Positions 48,101 to 57,000 of a DNA stretch of 64,000 bases are shown piece after piece. Both the position numbers and the translations under genes were made by a program. Each line of letters begins with the position of its first letter. The stretch's first letter is position 1. The DNA is from Sulfidibacter corallicola (lineage in GTDB: Bacteria; Acidobacteriota; Holophagae; Acanthopleuribacterales; Acanthopleuribacteraceae): the NCBI RefSeq assembly GCF_017498545.1, contig NZ_CP071793.1, positions 9,108,256 to 9,172,255 on the forward strand, given 5' to 3'. The notes under the pieces are model-generated. The model had not been told where the DNA came from. It worked only from the letters and a program-made list of their open reading frames with translations, and did no database searches.

Positions 48101-50385
48101 GTGGTCAGCCGGACCTGGAGCCCCTGATCGAGCGCGTCCTCCAGGCGAAGCCGGAACGACGCGGGCAGTGGGAACGCGTCCAGGCGGTCTTGATCACCGG
48201 GCATGAGGTCCTCGACGCCCAGGCCCTGGGCCGCGGCGTAGCCGAGCACGCCGGGCACGGAGACGGCCCGCAGGTCGGGGTGCAGCGATTCGAGGATACG
48301 ACGCTCCTGCTGGGCGGCGGCGAGGCCGTCGAGGCGGCGGAACTCGGCGAGGCGTTCGGCGGGGAAGGCTGCAGAGGGCGCGACCGGCCGGGCCGGCAGG
48401 GAGTCGGCGTCGAGTGCGAGGGCGACGGGTTCGAGCGCGGCGGACAGGCCGTCGAGCGTGGTCAGGCGGTGGTGGACGCGGGCCCAGGCGAAACCGGCCG
48501 TGGGCTGGACCAGGCGCAGGCGCATGGCCTTGGCCAGGGTCCAGCGGGTGTCGGCCACGCGGCGGAGGTAGGCGGTGGCGACCGCGTGCAGGCTGTTGCC
48601 GAAGGGCCGCGCGGGGTCGTAGACGGGCAGGTCGGTCGCGGCGGGGACCAGGGGGTGGCCGCCGCCGGAGACGGCCAGCACGGCGAAGCCACCGCAGGTC
48701 AGGGCGTTGGTGACGGTGGCGAAGGTCTCGGTTGGCGTTTGAATCGCGAGGTCGAGTTCGAGGCGCTGGCCGGGTGCGAAGTCCAGGTCGGCCGTGGCGA
48801 TCGGGTTCCCTTCGAGCAGGAGCGCGGGCTTGAGGCGCAGCAGGTGGGCGGGAACCTGCCAGCGGGAGCCGTGAAGGGCGACCAACTCGAAGTCGGCGGG
48901 CGTGGCCGGCACGGCGTCCCACGAGAGGATGCGGCCGCCCAGCTCGGCAAGGGCGAGCTCGTGTTCGAGAATCGGGGTGCCGGCGGCGTCGCGGACCAGG
49001 AAGCGGGCGCGGTGCTGGAGCGCGCGGGGCAGGGTCGAGGGCGTGAAAGTCGCGAGGCGCTGCTCGACGGTGAACGGGAGGGTCAGGGCCAGGAGGTCGG
49101 GACCGGCGGGCGGGGCGACGTAACCGGCGGTCAGGTCGGCGAGGTTGGCGCCGTGGACGGCGAGTTGCTGGTCGAGCCAAGCGAGGAAGGTCGTGGCACC
49201 GTTGTCGGACGGGGCTTGGTCGTTCAGCGGGAGGTCGGCCCCGGCAATGGTTTCGAAGGCGTCGAGCAGGGCGACGGTGTCGAGATCGAAGGCGGCGAAG
49301 GCGTCGGTGGTGTCGGGAGGGACGGTGCCGCGGGACAGCGGGTCCAGGGGAAGCCAAGCGCGGTCGCCGGCGCCGGCCCCAGTTCCGCGATAGCCTGAGA
49401 GCGGCAGCCAGGCCTCGACCCAGAAGCGCTCGAGCCGAAAGGCCTCGATGCGGCCTTCGGCGAGGATCGGTTCGAAGGGCACGGCGGCGGCGCGCAGGAC
49501 CTCGGCGACGGCGCCGGGCTCGGCCACGCTCAGCCAGGCGAGGGCGGGCTCGGCCGGCAACAGGACCTGACCGTGGATGACGCGGGCTTCGACGTCCATC
49601 TCGGTGAGCAGGGCGGCGAGGAGCAGGGCGGCGTCGAGGTCGTTGGCGGCGCGGTCGTCGAGCACGGTGCGCGGGGCGCGCTGGTTGCCGAAGTAGGGGT
49701 CGTGGGCGAGATGGATTTCGAGGTAGCGCAGCAGGGCCAGCGGCGATTGGCGGGCTTCGGCGGGCAGGCGGTCGAGCAGCGGGGTTTGGCTGGTTTTAGC
49801 CTGGTGTTCGGGACCCGCATTGCCTGAAGCCTCGGCCAGGAGGTCGACGGTGTCTACGGTGCTTGGCGGCGGTCCGCGGCGGAGTGGCACCGCGCCGGCT
49901 TCGGGGCTGGCCCACAGTGGGGCCCAGGGGGCCAAGTCGGAAGGTTCAGGCTCGGCCAGCAGGGCGGTCATGCGATCAGGGAGGTCGGCCGCGGTTTTGG
50001 CGTGGTCGTCGAGTAAGTGTCGCAGGTCGGTCAGGCGGGCCAGCTCGTGCTGAAGGCGGGCTTGGCTTTCGTCTTGGGTCACTAGGTCCATCAGCTCGCG
50101 CGTCTGGTGGATCTGGAGGGCCAGCCAGTCGTCCAACTCGGCGCGATCGGACGCGATGGCCGCGGTTTCGTCCTGGCTGAGGTCCCGTTTCTGGCTGGCG
50201 TTCAGCCGGTCGCGCAGGCGTGTGGCCAGACGCCGCTGGGCGCGCATGGCCTCGGCGTGATCGGTGGCGCGAGGCAGCTCGGGCCGATAGGTCGGGGTCT
50301 GTGCGTACAAGACCGAGGCGCCAATCAGGGCCAGGCAGAGGAAAACGCTTTGGACGGAGCGCGGGTTGGGAACGAATCGGGGCAT
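39106..50385 (-). CDS. Giant Rhs/YD-repeat polymorphic toxin with transglutaminase-like domain
   Basis: 3759 residues. The signal peptide (about 1-28) supports export. A helical segment (about 35-140) is followed by a transglutaminase-like domain (about 195-360), then a large beta-rich region with invasin/Big-like domains (about 880-1700), the Rhs entry SLNVGSTDLHIPGLNGG (about 1725), YD repeats (about 1900-3250), the Rhs core (HDPLGSVAEL to FIDPTGN, ending at about 3375), a helical pre-toxin region (about 3375-3615) and a 145-residue tip. The tip has REFDAISQEYVAQTF and SKRRRNQIRETLRAARETGR, a pattern I associate with restriction-endonuclease-fold toxins. Rhs shells enclose the toxin and release it after cleavage near the core end. 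The transglutaminase-like domain has GND/NDLD in place of the usual Cys region. A ribosome site (GGAG) precedes ATG 50383-50385. Confidence 0.9.
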   Translation of the reverse strand: MPRFVPNPRSVQSVFLCLALIGASVLYAQTPTYRPELPRATDHAEAMRAQRRLATRLRDRLNASQKRDLSQDETAAIASDRAELDDWLALQIHQTRELMDLVTQDESQARLQHELARLTDLRHLLDDHAKTAADLPDRMTALLAEPEPSDLAPWAPLWASPEAGAVPLRRGPPPSTVDTVDLLAEASGNAGPEHQAKTSQTPLLDRLPAEARQSPLALLRYLEIHLAHDPYFGNQRAPRTVLDDRAANDLDAALLLAALLTEMDVEARVIHGQVLLPAEPALAWLSVAEPGAVAEVLRAAAVPFEPILAEGRIEAFRLERFWVEAWLPLSGYRGTGAGAGDRAWLPLDPLSRGTVPPDTTDAFAAFDLDTVALLDAFETIAGADLPLNDQAPSDNGATTFLAWLDQQLAVHGANLADLTAGYVAPPAGPDLLALTLPFTVEQRLATFTPSTLPRALQHRARFLVRDAAGTPILEHELALAELGGRILSWDAVPATPADFELVALHGSRWQVPAHLLRLKPALLLEGNPIATADLDFAPGQRLELDLAIQTPTETFATVTNALTCGGFAVLAVSGGGHPLVPAATDLPVYDPARPFGNSLHAVATAYLRRVADTRWTLAKAMRLRLVQPTAGFAWARVHHRLTTLDGLSAALEPVALALDADSLPARPVAPSAAFPAERLAEFRRLDGLAAAQQERRILESLHPDLRAVSVPGVLGYAAAQGLGVEDLMPGDQDRLDAFPLPASFRLRLEDALDQGLQVRLTTAPLALGEATVFAARLHQPSDGRTAWLLDDGLSGAVTANTASSLFNILGAAFAFPEVDRRVFGDREVAFLMTVPGWDFDVVPADSGKAEFHFLALNSLGRPVPDASIELQLRNQRDQVPVGYHSHAAVTNGLGIAEFRFQVPPYTDRNALFVQLEEAHQHLSMVSAYHYVARSAQDPTVVANNDATALVKPGAARTTAVRLDTTFESESFNFIVTVGHVASLFPFLLDAHGNPIANHTIELALQGTNTSESCDGFEGIAADFVAEAGSLPYRPDAALFEERDLRQPQRRVSFTARLFGDGLYLEPGQFGDVVSFGGGIVDRAEALDISGGGAPPLTVLLVSAPYDPATSLGEIDYPGNADYEGPVYGRSCIHPAQTGIAPRGTGWEAGDICGVSYSAGSNLLGLDDPAAEAAHRNPCYQLRFGDFGWNGVSSADRNGMPRRLFRIDPDSSGGHPFDIPVEVTKIVQVAVHDPGNEGEREAFACSASLACKDFFFDLGDQHVPVQELRPGFLRLRDGHHDADLPYELTTFDGFGRFQLSFTVDQPGIVHGRFYYHVDSQDLDDGSITKLADSMDTDFLIGFYSCTFDEPVSVALDGRNRQVADVAVAPTFTPADLPYLRLHRYEILKDGAVVSDSFRTGSTRMQLLAGSVWDPDARYQIRFSYDVDRAGQLAPEGFTATVDVTLDRGADLAVIDIEEHSLWLDTNPPTARKREVDRKAPDDACADPDGDGLFRAWPVFAQRYTYSHLQDYRDVDLSLTDEATGFTTMFIDDLPTTGTDEGELAEARLPHEAARPFLFEREPPTTGGFMAWQMTGDPLDSQAGPVFGPKRLLPYKFLIGGVGVIVPGETEDERARGYETDYELVLEEDPVGDADTSCSAINRNLGFQLNHEATRVRFSLGDRVLYDGVPLPPGQYESSHDFLTPGLFEWTFEADFRDGARNTYTLTRSGTVDIVKRVRKRMAIGSTVVRGVNLNSGSLNVGSTDLHIPGLNGGLAFTRSYSSGGGQNYNPLGIGWIHNYQSRLVEGGCDILQVVGGDGSGQVFRRHSDGQYRPAMPGVHSRLEANVYGGYTLITKSGRAYVYGPPLPFDPGGEAPFTFGQNLRFIEDTFGNRTVIRYDDLTRQIREVQEPGGRKLVFSYDYSGFYPLLTSIATEGVVPAITVHFAHDTDGRLVQVTRDERIERYQYTRACEGHRLTQFTNPNGFETTYVYYAPGELPDLAVDAGWIKEIREPEGLTTRFVYWDQGNGITGADVSDDLSTTSYQFNLNGQPIQITGPLGTKRMTWTEDDVLLLSETDEAGRSFSYGYDANGNTILKRQDGVMEETWTYHPLWNKPLTYTDPRGNVTTWDLDEGTGAVLAVNDAMGNQTEFGYDARGLLETVTDPRGHETSYRYDDLGYAQTQTLADGNVVRTTYDSRGRLRSSRDSADRNTSYRYDHLDRLLERTSTADQSGGRLMQYFDHLPMGQPQRVRDGVLEIGYGYDELNRAVTLTLDPGEGQPRMQRDLTYDIHGNPIQEVWSGDLGMTKTFVRDFDPADRLERETLNGQFYSARTYRAGTELVASITDWRGAVTQASYDPNLHLDALTLATGHQLDFDYDVAGNRIREVDGNGHVTSYSYDPLNRVAFKVDPLGHRTEYDYDASGNLLGWRNRTTGAGETQQFDELNRVVRHTSLNPAGSGDQVRSYAYLQHGRRVIETLPEDLPITVEMNQLGQTIAMSQGDIVERYHYNANHGVVRVEHPERFETLRQVDGMGRVVEERAPHDYLTRHRYDIFGNLVEATDPRGIHTQISYDRFDRPLTRQSSHATGTITAHWSYSQSAGRTTVVGTDHRGNTVTGLFDELDRLLEQTDAARGATRHQSWDAANLRFARDYNGNETHFHYDGLNRLLWQRDAGGEIRTAYDDEHLTVQTVDRRGITTVAGFDQLGNLLTRSRAGIRLETNQYDRQNRVLVQTDAEGIARRTSYDAHGRLARQAVGDQVTQFRQYNQLGYPGEVHDGRVSLFQTHDFYGRVVSTTNELDEQVRMTYDPAGNLTLRDAPSPTGERARTQHAYDLLNNLRQVIEPNGAETRYDWNPTWTEQTVTDAEQVVSAWTYDLAGRLTAIQHPGLGVTGFGYDANDNRTSVERPIGSATFGYDYRDRVMDETWQGNAHADAAIHSIDRERDANGNLTRVRQIGSEGTYERHIDYDDLDRPYQFSDSRGLGHTIGYYDNGTRESVTDARGFTVRYTYDRANRLETAVVDGQGVARFAYHANGLPEEISLPNGTRAAYAFDRANRPTELGHERPDGSATRYHATYHADGSRASMVEDRGDVGRWETTYRYDINSRLTEWTRTTPQHRRTTSLSLDRVGNRTYELEQGDGYLREREYSYQPGHQISGFAETTREGEVVTASRQVLYAYDANGNRTAKTDVDRLAKRATATRMRWDARDRLRRVEHNGIEALNFAYDDLDRRIRKWGDSRQGSAMLYTWDELAVLSEHEEGAGAGGDPLPLASYAFAGQRLAIERVGVGVQWFHHDPLGSVAELTDAAGALVEAKTFDPWGREEQVFASAAGGYNRYGFTGHEYDPETELTYAKARYYDQDLGVFASMDRWDFAQFDRPPSLHRYQYASRNPLAFIDPTGNNDVSLDGFMDLVHDANANIQIAQTSVQKSVMGLLKGALSVVVEGAEETVKMALDLGMTNVSMTHYALTGEFIDFQMQSAIGKGSEQGMTHGDLFNGVVTGVANLPVEYGKAIASGDPERIGKATTNLISVMWGFRTLNPATLKAGVTQGVSRVTRGVKASAKIVKEGVEKTATVAKRVKQGAKVTLAKAKGAATTAGRVARIYGRQFGRELMKPRLGSLGGNFQFAIDAGVRVASRIKSGKVVASRKIKVNTKKLRYAKVNQLKNKEKILPTGDIDPAADALAKRLKGEASVKMEGFGNREFDAISQEYVAQTFGGESFAFKPKSFLSKRRRNQIRETLRAARETGREAFFEFVGNRPAQEVVDFINRNADRINAKYKIDIQTR

Positions 50386-50479
50386 GGGGACTCCACGGGG
50401 GTTACTGGTTTTTGATGTTTGGACGTCACTGCGGCTCTCTGGAACTGCGGGAACAGCGAAGGTGGAGTCGCTTCGGGGC

Positions 50480-50930
50480 GTTCGGCTGGCAGCCGAACCT
50501 ACCTGGCGCGACGACCCTTTGGAGGTGGGAACATGACGGGGTATTGGTCGCTTCGATTGACTTGATCGATCGGGGATTTGGGCTTCGCTCTTTGGTGTTG
50601 GTTGCTCTCGATGCTTGGGTTGCTTCGATTGGTGGAGCTGGCAGCTCCACCTACAGGCGTTACGACCCTCTCTTGAGACGGGTGCTGTTTGGTTTGGGTC
50701 CTTCGATTGGTGGAGCTGGCAGCTCCACCTACAGGCGCTACGACCTTCTCATGAGACGGGTACTGTTTGATTTGGGTCCTTCGATTGGTGGAGCTGGCAG
50801 CTCCACCTACAGGCGCGACGACCCTCTCTTGAGCCGGGAACCTCACAGTTGGGACCCTTCGACTGGTCGGGCCGGCGGCCTTACCGGCCCTGCCCAACTT
50901 ACTGCCTCGACGACTCTCTTTTGGGGCGGG
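50480..50930 (-). repeat. Second GTAG-headed hairpin array (78-bp period)
   Basis: The gap 50386-51024 between the Rhs gene and the giant surface-protein gene has no ORF of merit. Hairpins lie at 50480-50498 (GTTCGGCT-GGC-AGCCGAAC) and at 50632, 50710 and 50788 (GTGGAGCT-GGC-AGCTCCAC), the last three with a strict 78-bp period. A degenerate copy lies near 50866. Each of the four clear copies is followed by CTAC (GTAG on the minus strand). The scaffold between hairpins matches the 79-bp array at 3497, although the stems differ. Confidence 0.88.
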
Positions 50931-51024
50931 TACTGCTTGGTTGAATTGCTGCGGTGGATTGATCGCGGGGTGGCTCGTCAGCTCCCGCTGCCTCCGCTTA
51001 GGGAACCTTTGTTCTCGGCGCATC

Positions 51025-54000
51025 TCAGTTCCCTCTCGTGGTGTTGTACTGCCAGATGAGGTCGAGGACGTCGATACGCTCGCTGCCGTCGATGTCGGCC
51101 TCCAACGGCACCCCATGACGGCGACCCCAATCGGCCTTGCGCGGCGCGTAGGGCATCAGCCGGAAGAGCTGGGCCCGCGAACCATCGAGGTACCAGGCCT
51201 CATCCACCGGGCTCCCCGGCAACAGGCAGCCCTCGCCGATGGGGTCGGGACCGGACAATACCCGCGCCACCTTGCCCTCGCGCTCGTACACGGTGCCCCC
51301 ATGCTGGTAGCGGTAATGCTCGGGGCCAAGACACAGCAGTCCCCGCGGCGCCCGGGCGAACGCCAACATCCCAACTTCCTGGCCGCTCGCAAGGTCGATG
51401 CGACGCACCTGCGAGGAATCCACCTCGCCGACGAGCACCGTGTTTCGGTCGCCAGGAATGGCCGTCACGCCCTCGATGGTAAAACCGACAGGGATGGAGA
51501 ACGGGGCACCGCTCCGCAGACCGAACAGCCCGTCCTCGGTGACGGCGGCCAGATTCCCCTCGGCTGCGACAAACCCGTGTGGGGCACCGGTCACCTGGGG
51601 TTCGGCCAAGATTTCGGTGCGGCCGTCGTCGCGAATGCGCAGGATGCGCCCAGAGGCTTCGAGACCGAACAAGTCGCCGTCGTAGGCCAAGCGGATCACC
51701 GATGCCAAGCCGGGTCGCTCGGGCGAAACCTGGCGCGCACCGCTCTCGATGTGGTGCACGACGAGCCGCTCACCATCGATCGAGAAGATACGACCCCCTC
51801 CCCCATCGACCGCGACAGCCTCGTATGCGCGATTCTCGGAAGTCCACTGGATGTCCGCGCCACCGTTCTCCCAGCGCCAAAGCGTGCGCCGATCGGCATC
51901 GACAAACCAGGGCGAGCCCTCCTGAACGACCACGGAACGCAGTGGGCGAACGTGGCGGAACGCCGTCTCGACCCGACCATTGCCGTCGATGCGCAGCAGC
52001 CGATCACCAGCCGCGCACAACCAGGAGCCCCGGTCGACATCGGCCACCAGGGCGACGGGCGCCTCCCCAGCCAGAAACGGCGTCAGGTCGAACCAGGCCG
52101 CAAGCGGCGCGTCGGAAAGCGAGCCCCGGTAAAGCATTCCGGCGCCATCGAGCGCGAGCAGGTCACCATCTTCGTGAACGGCGAGCCATTGGCCATCGCT
52201 GAGCGCGCCGGCAACGGTCGATTCGGTCAGGTTGCCCTCGGCACCCAGCCGCATGAGCCGCCCTTCGGCATCCAGGTAGAGCAGGTCACCGGAAGCCGGC
52301 TCGACCACCGCGTGGCGCGGTGCGCCGCCGCACGTAAGCTGGCGTTCGGAGGCATCGCGCCGCAGCATGAAGCCCATCTCGTCGAGGTGGAAATAGGCGG
52401 TTCGCTCGTCCACGGGCCAAAACCCGCGAATACCTCGCCCGGTACCCAGGGAACCGCGTCCCCGCACCTGGCCAGGCTCCCCGTGGAACCACGCCAGATC
52501 GGCATCGTCACGTAACCAAAGGTGCTCCCCGGATTTGTGGAGTTGGCTGGGAAGCATGCCGTGGCCGTGGGGCAAGGCGACCCAGGACCAGACGTCGACC
52601 CCGGTGCCGCAAAGCGCGATCTGGAACTGACGCGCCCCACCGATTTCAGCAAGCTCGATCGTCGAACCGAAGTTTCCGGCACGGTCCGGCACGAAGCGAA
52701 CCACGACCTCGCGTGAACTGCCGGGCTCCAGCTCGATGGGCGTGTCGCCTTCCAGTTGGTAGTGCTCGTCCTGGCCCGCCACGTCGAGCGCGACCAACCG
52801 GTCGGCGTCGTTGCGCAGATGGAGCCGGCGCCGGCCGACCTTGCCAAGATCGACTCGGTCAAAATTGAGTTCGAGCGGGGCAACCACCAAATCGGGCGTC
52901 CCGCGGGTGCCCATCATCGGCAGCACCAGCTCGGACATGTCGACGCCCTCGACCTGGATCACCAGCTCGGCCTCGAAGCGACCCTGTGCCGGAGCCAGGA
53001 AGCGAATCGTGCCCGACCTGTTGCCGAACGGCGGCACCGTGGGGGAGGCAAAACCCAGGAACGAGAAAGCCCGCGCGCCTTCCCCGCCGATCTCCACGCC
53101 ACCGAGCGCGACCTTCTGGGCGGTGTGGTTGGCAATGAGGAACGGCTGCTCGACCGCCACCTCGCTGTCGCCGAAGACCAACGTCTCGGGCGTCAGGCTG
53201 AGCGGCGCCTGGAGTTCCAAGTCGAACGCGACCTGGCGTTCGGTTCGGTTCCCGGCACGGTCCAGAGCCACCACCCGCAACAGGTAACTGCCGTCGGCGG
53301 AAATGACGGTGCCAGAATTGAAGGGTGCCTCGTCGAGGGTGATCAGGGTTTCGGCTAGCCAAGCCTCCTCGATCGAGATTCGAGGTTGGACGGGCCGGTC
53401 GTAAACCACACCATCCTCGACACCCGAAATCACCACGACCGGCGCGGTGCGATCGATGACGAAGTCCACGGACACTTCGGCCCGCTCGCCGGTCGCATTG
53501 GCGGCCCGTGCACGCAGGGCATATTCCCCTTCCGCCGCGACCGGCGTTGCGGAGGCGAAGGTTGCGCCGTTCAGCGTGATCTCGGTCTCGGTAATCTCCT
53601 CGCCGACGAAACGAATCACCGGCGTGACCGAATCCGCGTAGAAGCCGCCATCGGCGACGCCCTCGACCTCGATGGTCAGCGGCGGCGCATCGCCCAACGC
53701 GAAAGTCAGGGACCGTTCGCCGCGGTTGCCGGCGAGGTCGATCGCGACGACATCCAACCGGTAGGTGCCGTGGGCCGAGACGGTGGTGCCCGACACGAAG
53801 GATGTGCCGTTCAGGGTCAGTTCGACCGTACCGGGATGCAGTTCCTCGACCGTCACGACCGGTGTCACGGGTGTATCGTAGGTCTGGCCGTCAGCCACAC
53901 CCTCGATCAGGATCTGGGGCGGTGTCTGGTCCAGCGTGAAACGCCGCTCGACCACCAGCACACTGTCGTTGCTGCCCAGCGCCTCGACGCGCAGCAGGTA

Positions 54001-57000
54001 CTCGCCCTCCATGGTCAAGGTCTGGCCGGACACGAAGGGCTGCCCGTTGAGAAAGGCCTCGTAACTGGCACGGGCCGTGTCGCTGACGGAAATCGTGATC
54101 GTCACCGGCCCACGCAACACGTCGCCGTCGCGCACGGGCTCGATCACGACGAGCGGCTCGACCCCGTCGACGACAAAGTCGTAGCGGGACGAGTGGGTGT
54201 TGCCGGCCAGATCGTTGCCGTGCAGAACCAGGGTGTATTGGCCGGATTGGACGATGGACAGTGGACTCTGCACGGGCTCGCCGTCGAGTGTGGCCGTCAC
54301 GGTGCCGGGCCAATCGTCGACGAGCTGCCAGGTGATGAGCAGAGTCTCGACGTAGGTCTGGCCGTCCTCGACACCGAACACCCGCAGCTCGGGAGCGGTG
54401 CGGTCGATGGTGAAGCGGCAGCTCGAGGAAGCGGTATTGCCGGCACGGTCGACGGCGCTGACAGCCAGGGTGTAGACCCCCTCGGCGGCCACCTCGCTCC
54501 CCGAGGCGAATGGCGCTCCATTCAGCGTCACCTGGCTGGATTCGGCCGGCTCGCCATCGACGAGAATGACCGGGAAGACGGACTCGCGGTAGTAGCCGCC
54601 GTCCTCGACGCCGGTTTTCACGATTTCGGGAACGGTGGTGTCGATTTCGATCTCCGCCCGAACGGTTTGGCTGGCCTCGCCGCGTACGGCCCGGGCCTCG
54701 AGGCGATAGACGCCTTCTTCGGTAAGCTGCAGCGGCGCGGTAGCGGACGTTTCGTTGACGGTGAAGGCCTCCAACGAGGCGCCGTTCGCGAGCTGGATGT
54801 CCACGGTCACGGGCATGCGGTAGGCGGTCCCATCCGCGATACCGGTAAACTGAACCAAGTCCTCGTCGCCATCCACCAGCGTGAACGCCACCCGGGTTTC
54901 GGTTCGATGATCCAGGCGATCGACGGCGATCACGACCAACACGTACTCGCCCAGCTCGGCCACCTCGGTACCCGACAGAAAAGGCTGATCGTTCAAGGTG
55001 GCGGCCACCCGAACGGGCGTCAGGTCGGTGACCTCGAAGCGGGGATGAACCGCCGCGCCATAAGTCCCGCCATCTTCGACCCCGGTGACGGTCAGCTCGG
55101 GCTGGCTGCGATCGACATAAAAGGTTTCCTCGACGCGGGCCCGGTTATTGTTTCCATCGACCACGGTCGCTTCCAGGTAGTAAACCCCCTCGTCATCGAC
55201 AACCCCACCCGCCGCGAACGGCTGATGGTTGAGCAGGATCTCGGGTTCGGGCAGTGGGTCCTGATCGTCTTCGACCACCACCACGGGCGCGACGCTTTCC
55301 GCGGTGTATCCCTCGGCGGGCAAACCTTCCAAGCGCAGGACCGGCACCTCGTCGGTACGAACCTGGACCAGGGCCTCGACGGAAACGGCCACCGGAGCCG
55401 AGCCCTGATCGCGGTTGTGCAGATGGAGTCGATAGGTGCCGCGTACCAAGCCACGACCGTCGAACACCAAGACGGATTCGACGGTTTCGTGCGGCTCGGC
55501 TTCCGCGAGCCATTCGGCTTCGGCCAGGACGCTGTCGTCTAGATCCAGTAACCGGACCACCAGCGGAAGCGAAAGCGCGCGGTTTCCGGTGTTGCGAAGG
55601 GCCACGGCGGCCCGAATGGACTGGGGCAACGTCACCGCGCCCGGGGTCGGGTAGAGCGAAGCCTCGGCCGCATACCGCGCCACGTTGGTCACCGTCAGCG
55701 GATGACCGACCCGACGATAGGTCTGCCCATCCTCGGTCAGCGCGAGCCACAGCGTCACCTCGCCCTGGGGCAGATCCGCCCCGGCAACGGTGACCTCCAG
55801 GTCCCAGCCGCCCCCTGGCAGCAACACCGGTGCGACGCCGCCGGCGCCCGGTGCCAGGGTACCCTCGTGTTCGATGTCCAGCGCCCACTGGAGACGGCGG
55901 AACGCGTAGTTCCCCGACGTGTTGCGCACCGCGATGCTTCCTCTGAGGTCGGCTCCCGCACCGATGCGACCGGGCAACCCGGAGAGATCCGCTTCGAGTC
56001 GGGCATCGGCCCGCAGCGTGACTTCGAGCGACCGTTCACCGACCAGGTCATCGCCACGGTACAAGCTGCCAACGAGGCGGTAGGTCCCGGCCAGCCAGGA
56101 GGCGGTCGAATGCCGCCAGGCGTGGTCCCGTTCGGCAAACGACACCAAGGTGCCGGTTTCCCATGGTTCGAAATCGTGCAGCAGCTCGCCGGCCAGGGTT
56201 TCCAAACGCACCAACACCCGCAAGCCGGACGCCGCCGCACCGGTATTGACGACCCGCGCCGTCAGCTCCAGATCCGCAAGGGGATCGATCGGATCGGTTT
56301 CGGTCGCGAGGTCCAGTGCGAGACCCGCTTCGTCCGTGACGACGAAGGTGTGGGCGGCGCCATTGTTGGTTTCGTCCAACTCCTCGATCGCATCGCGCCC
56401 ATCGAGCGTGGCCCGTAGCCGGTAACGGCCTGGCTCCCAATGGCGGGTGTCCAGATCGAGGCCGACCGTGGCGTACGCGCCCGCAGCCAGCAACGGCAAG
56501 GTCGACGACGGCAGGAAACGCGGATTTTCGTCAGGACCGACCAAGGTCCAGGAGATTTCGAGATCGCGCAAATCGCCACCGCCCCCATTGCGCACGTTGA
56601 GCAGCGCGGCCACGGTTTGGCCGACCGACGCGGCGGCGGGCACGAACCGGAGCTGGTCGTAGGAGGTAACGGCATCGGGCAGGTGAGCCCGAGACACATC
56701 GAGGACCAGGTCGGCGCCGAAGGGGCCCCGGTCCAGACTCATCGGATCGAATACGTTGGCACGGATGCGGTTCTCGCCGGGATCCAACTCGGAGAGCTCT
56801 GCCTGGAACCAACCCGCGAGGCGAACTTCGAACAACCGGAAATCAATACCGTCGCGACTCGCGAACAGCAGGGTGTCTCGGCGGGTCTTGGTGAATCCCC
56901 AAACGGTTCGATCGGATTCGGGCAGTGAGGTGACCCGCGGTATTAGGCCGGAGATGTCCCAGGCGACCGGCAAACCACTCGACGTGGCGGCGAAGAGAAA

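Noticed and set aside
44530..49398. Plus-strand frame of 1622 codons
   Set aside because: Antisense shadow of the Rhs gene; valine/glycine-rich mirror composition and no domains.
53386..55542. Plus-strand frame of 718 codons
   Set aside because: Antisense to the Ig-like repeats of the giant surface protein, and periodic only because those repeats are.
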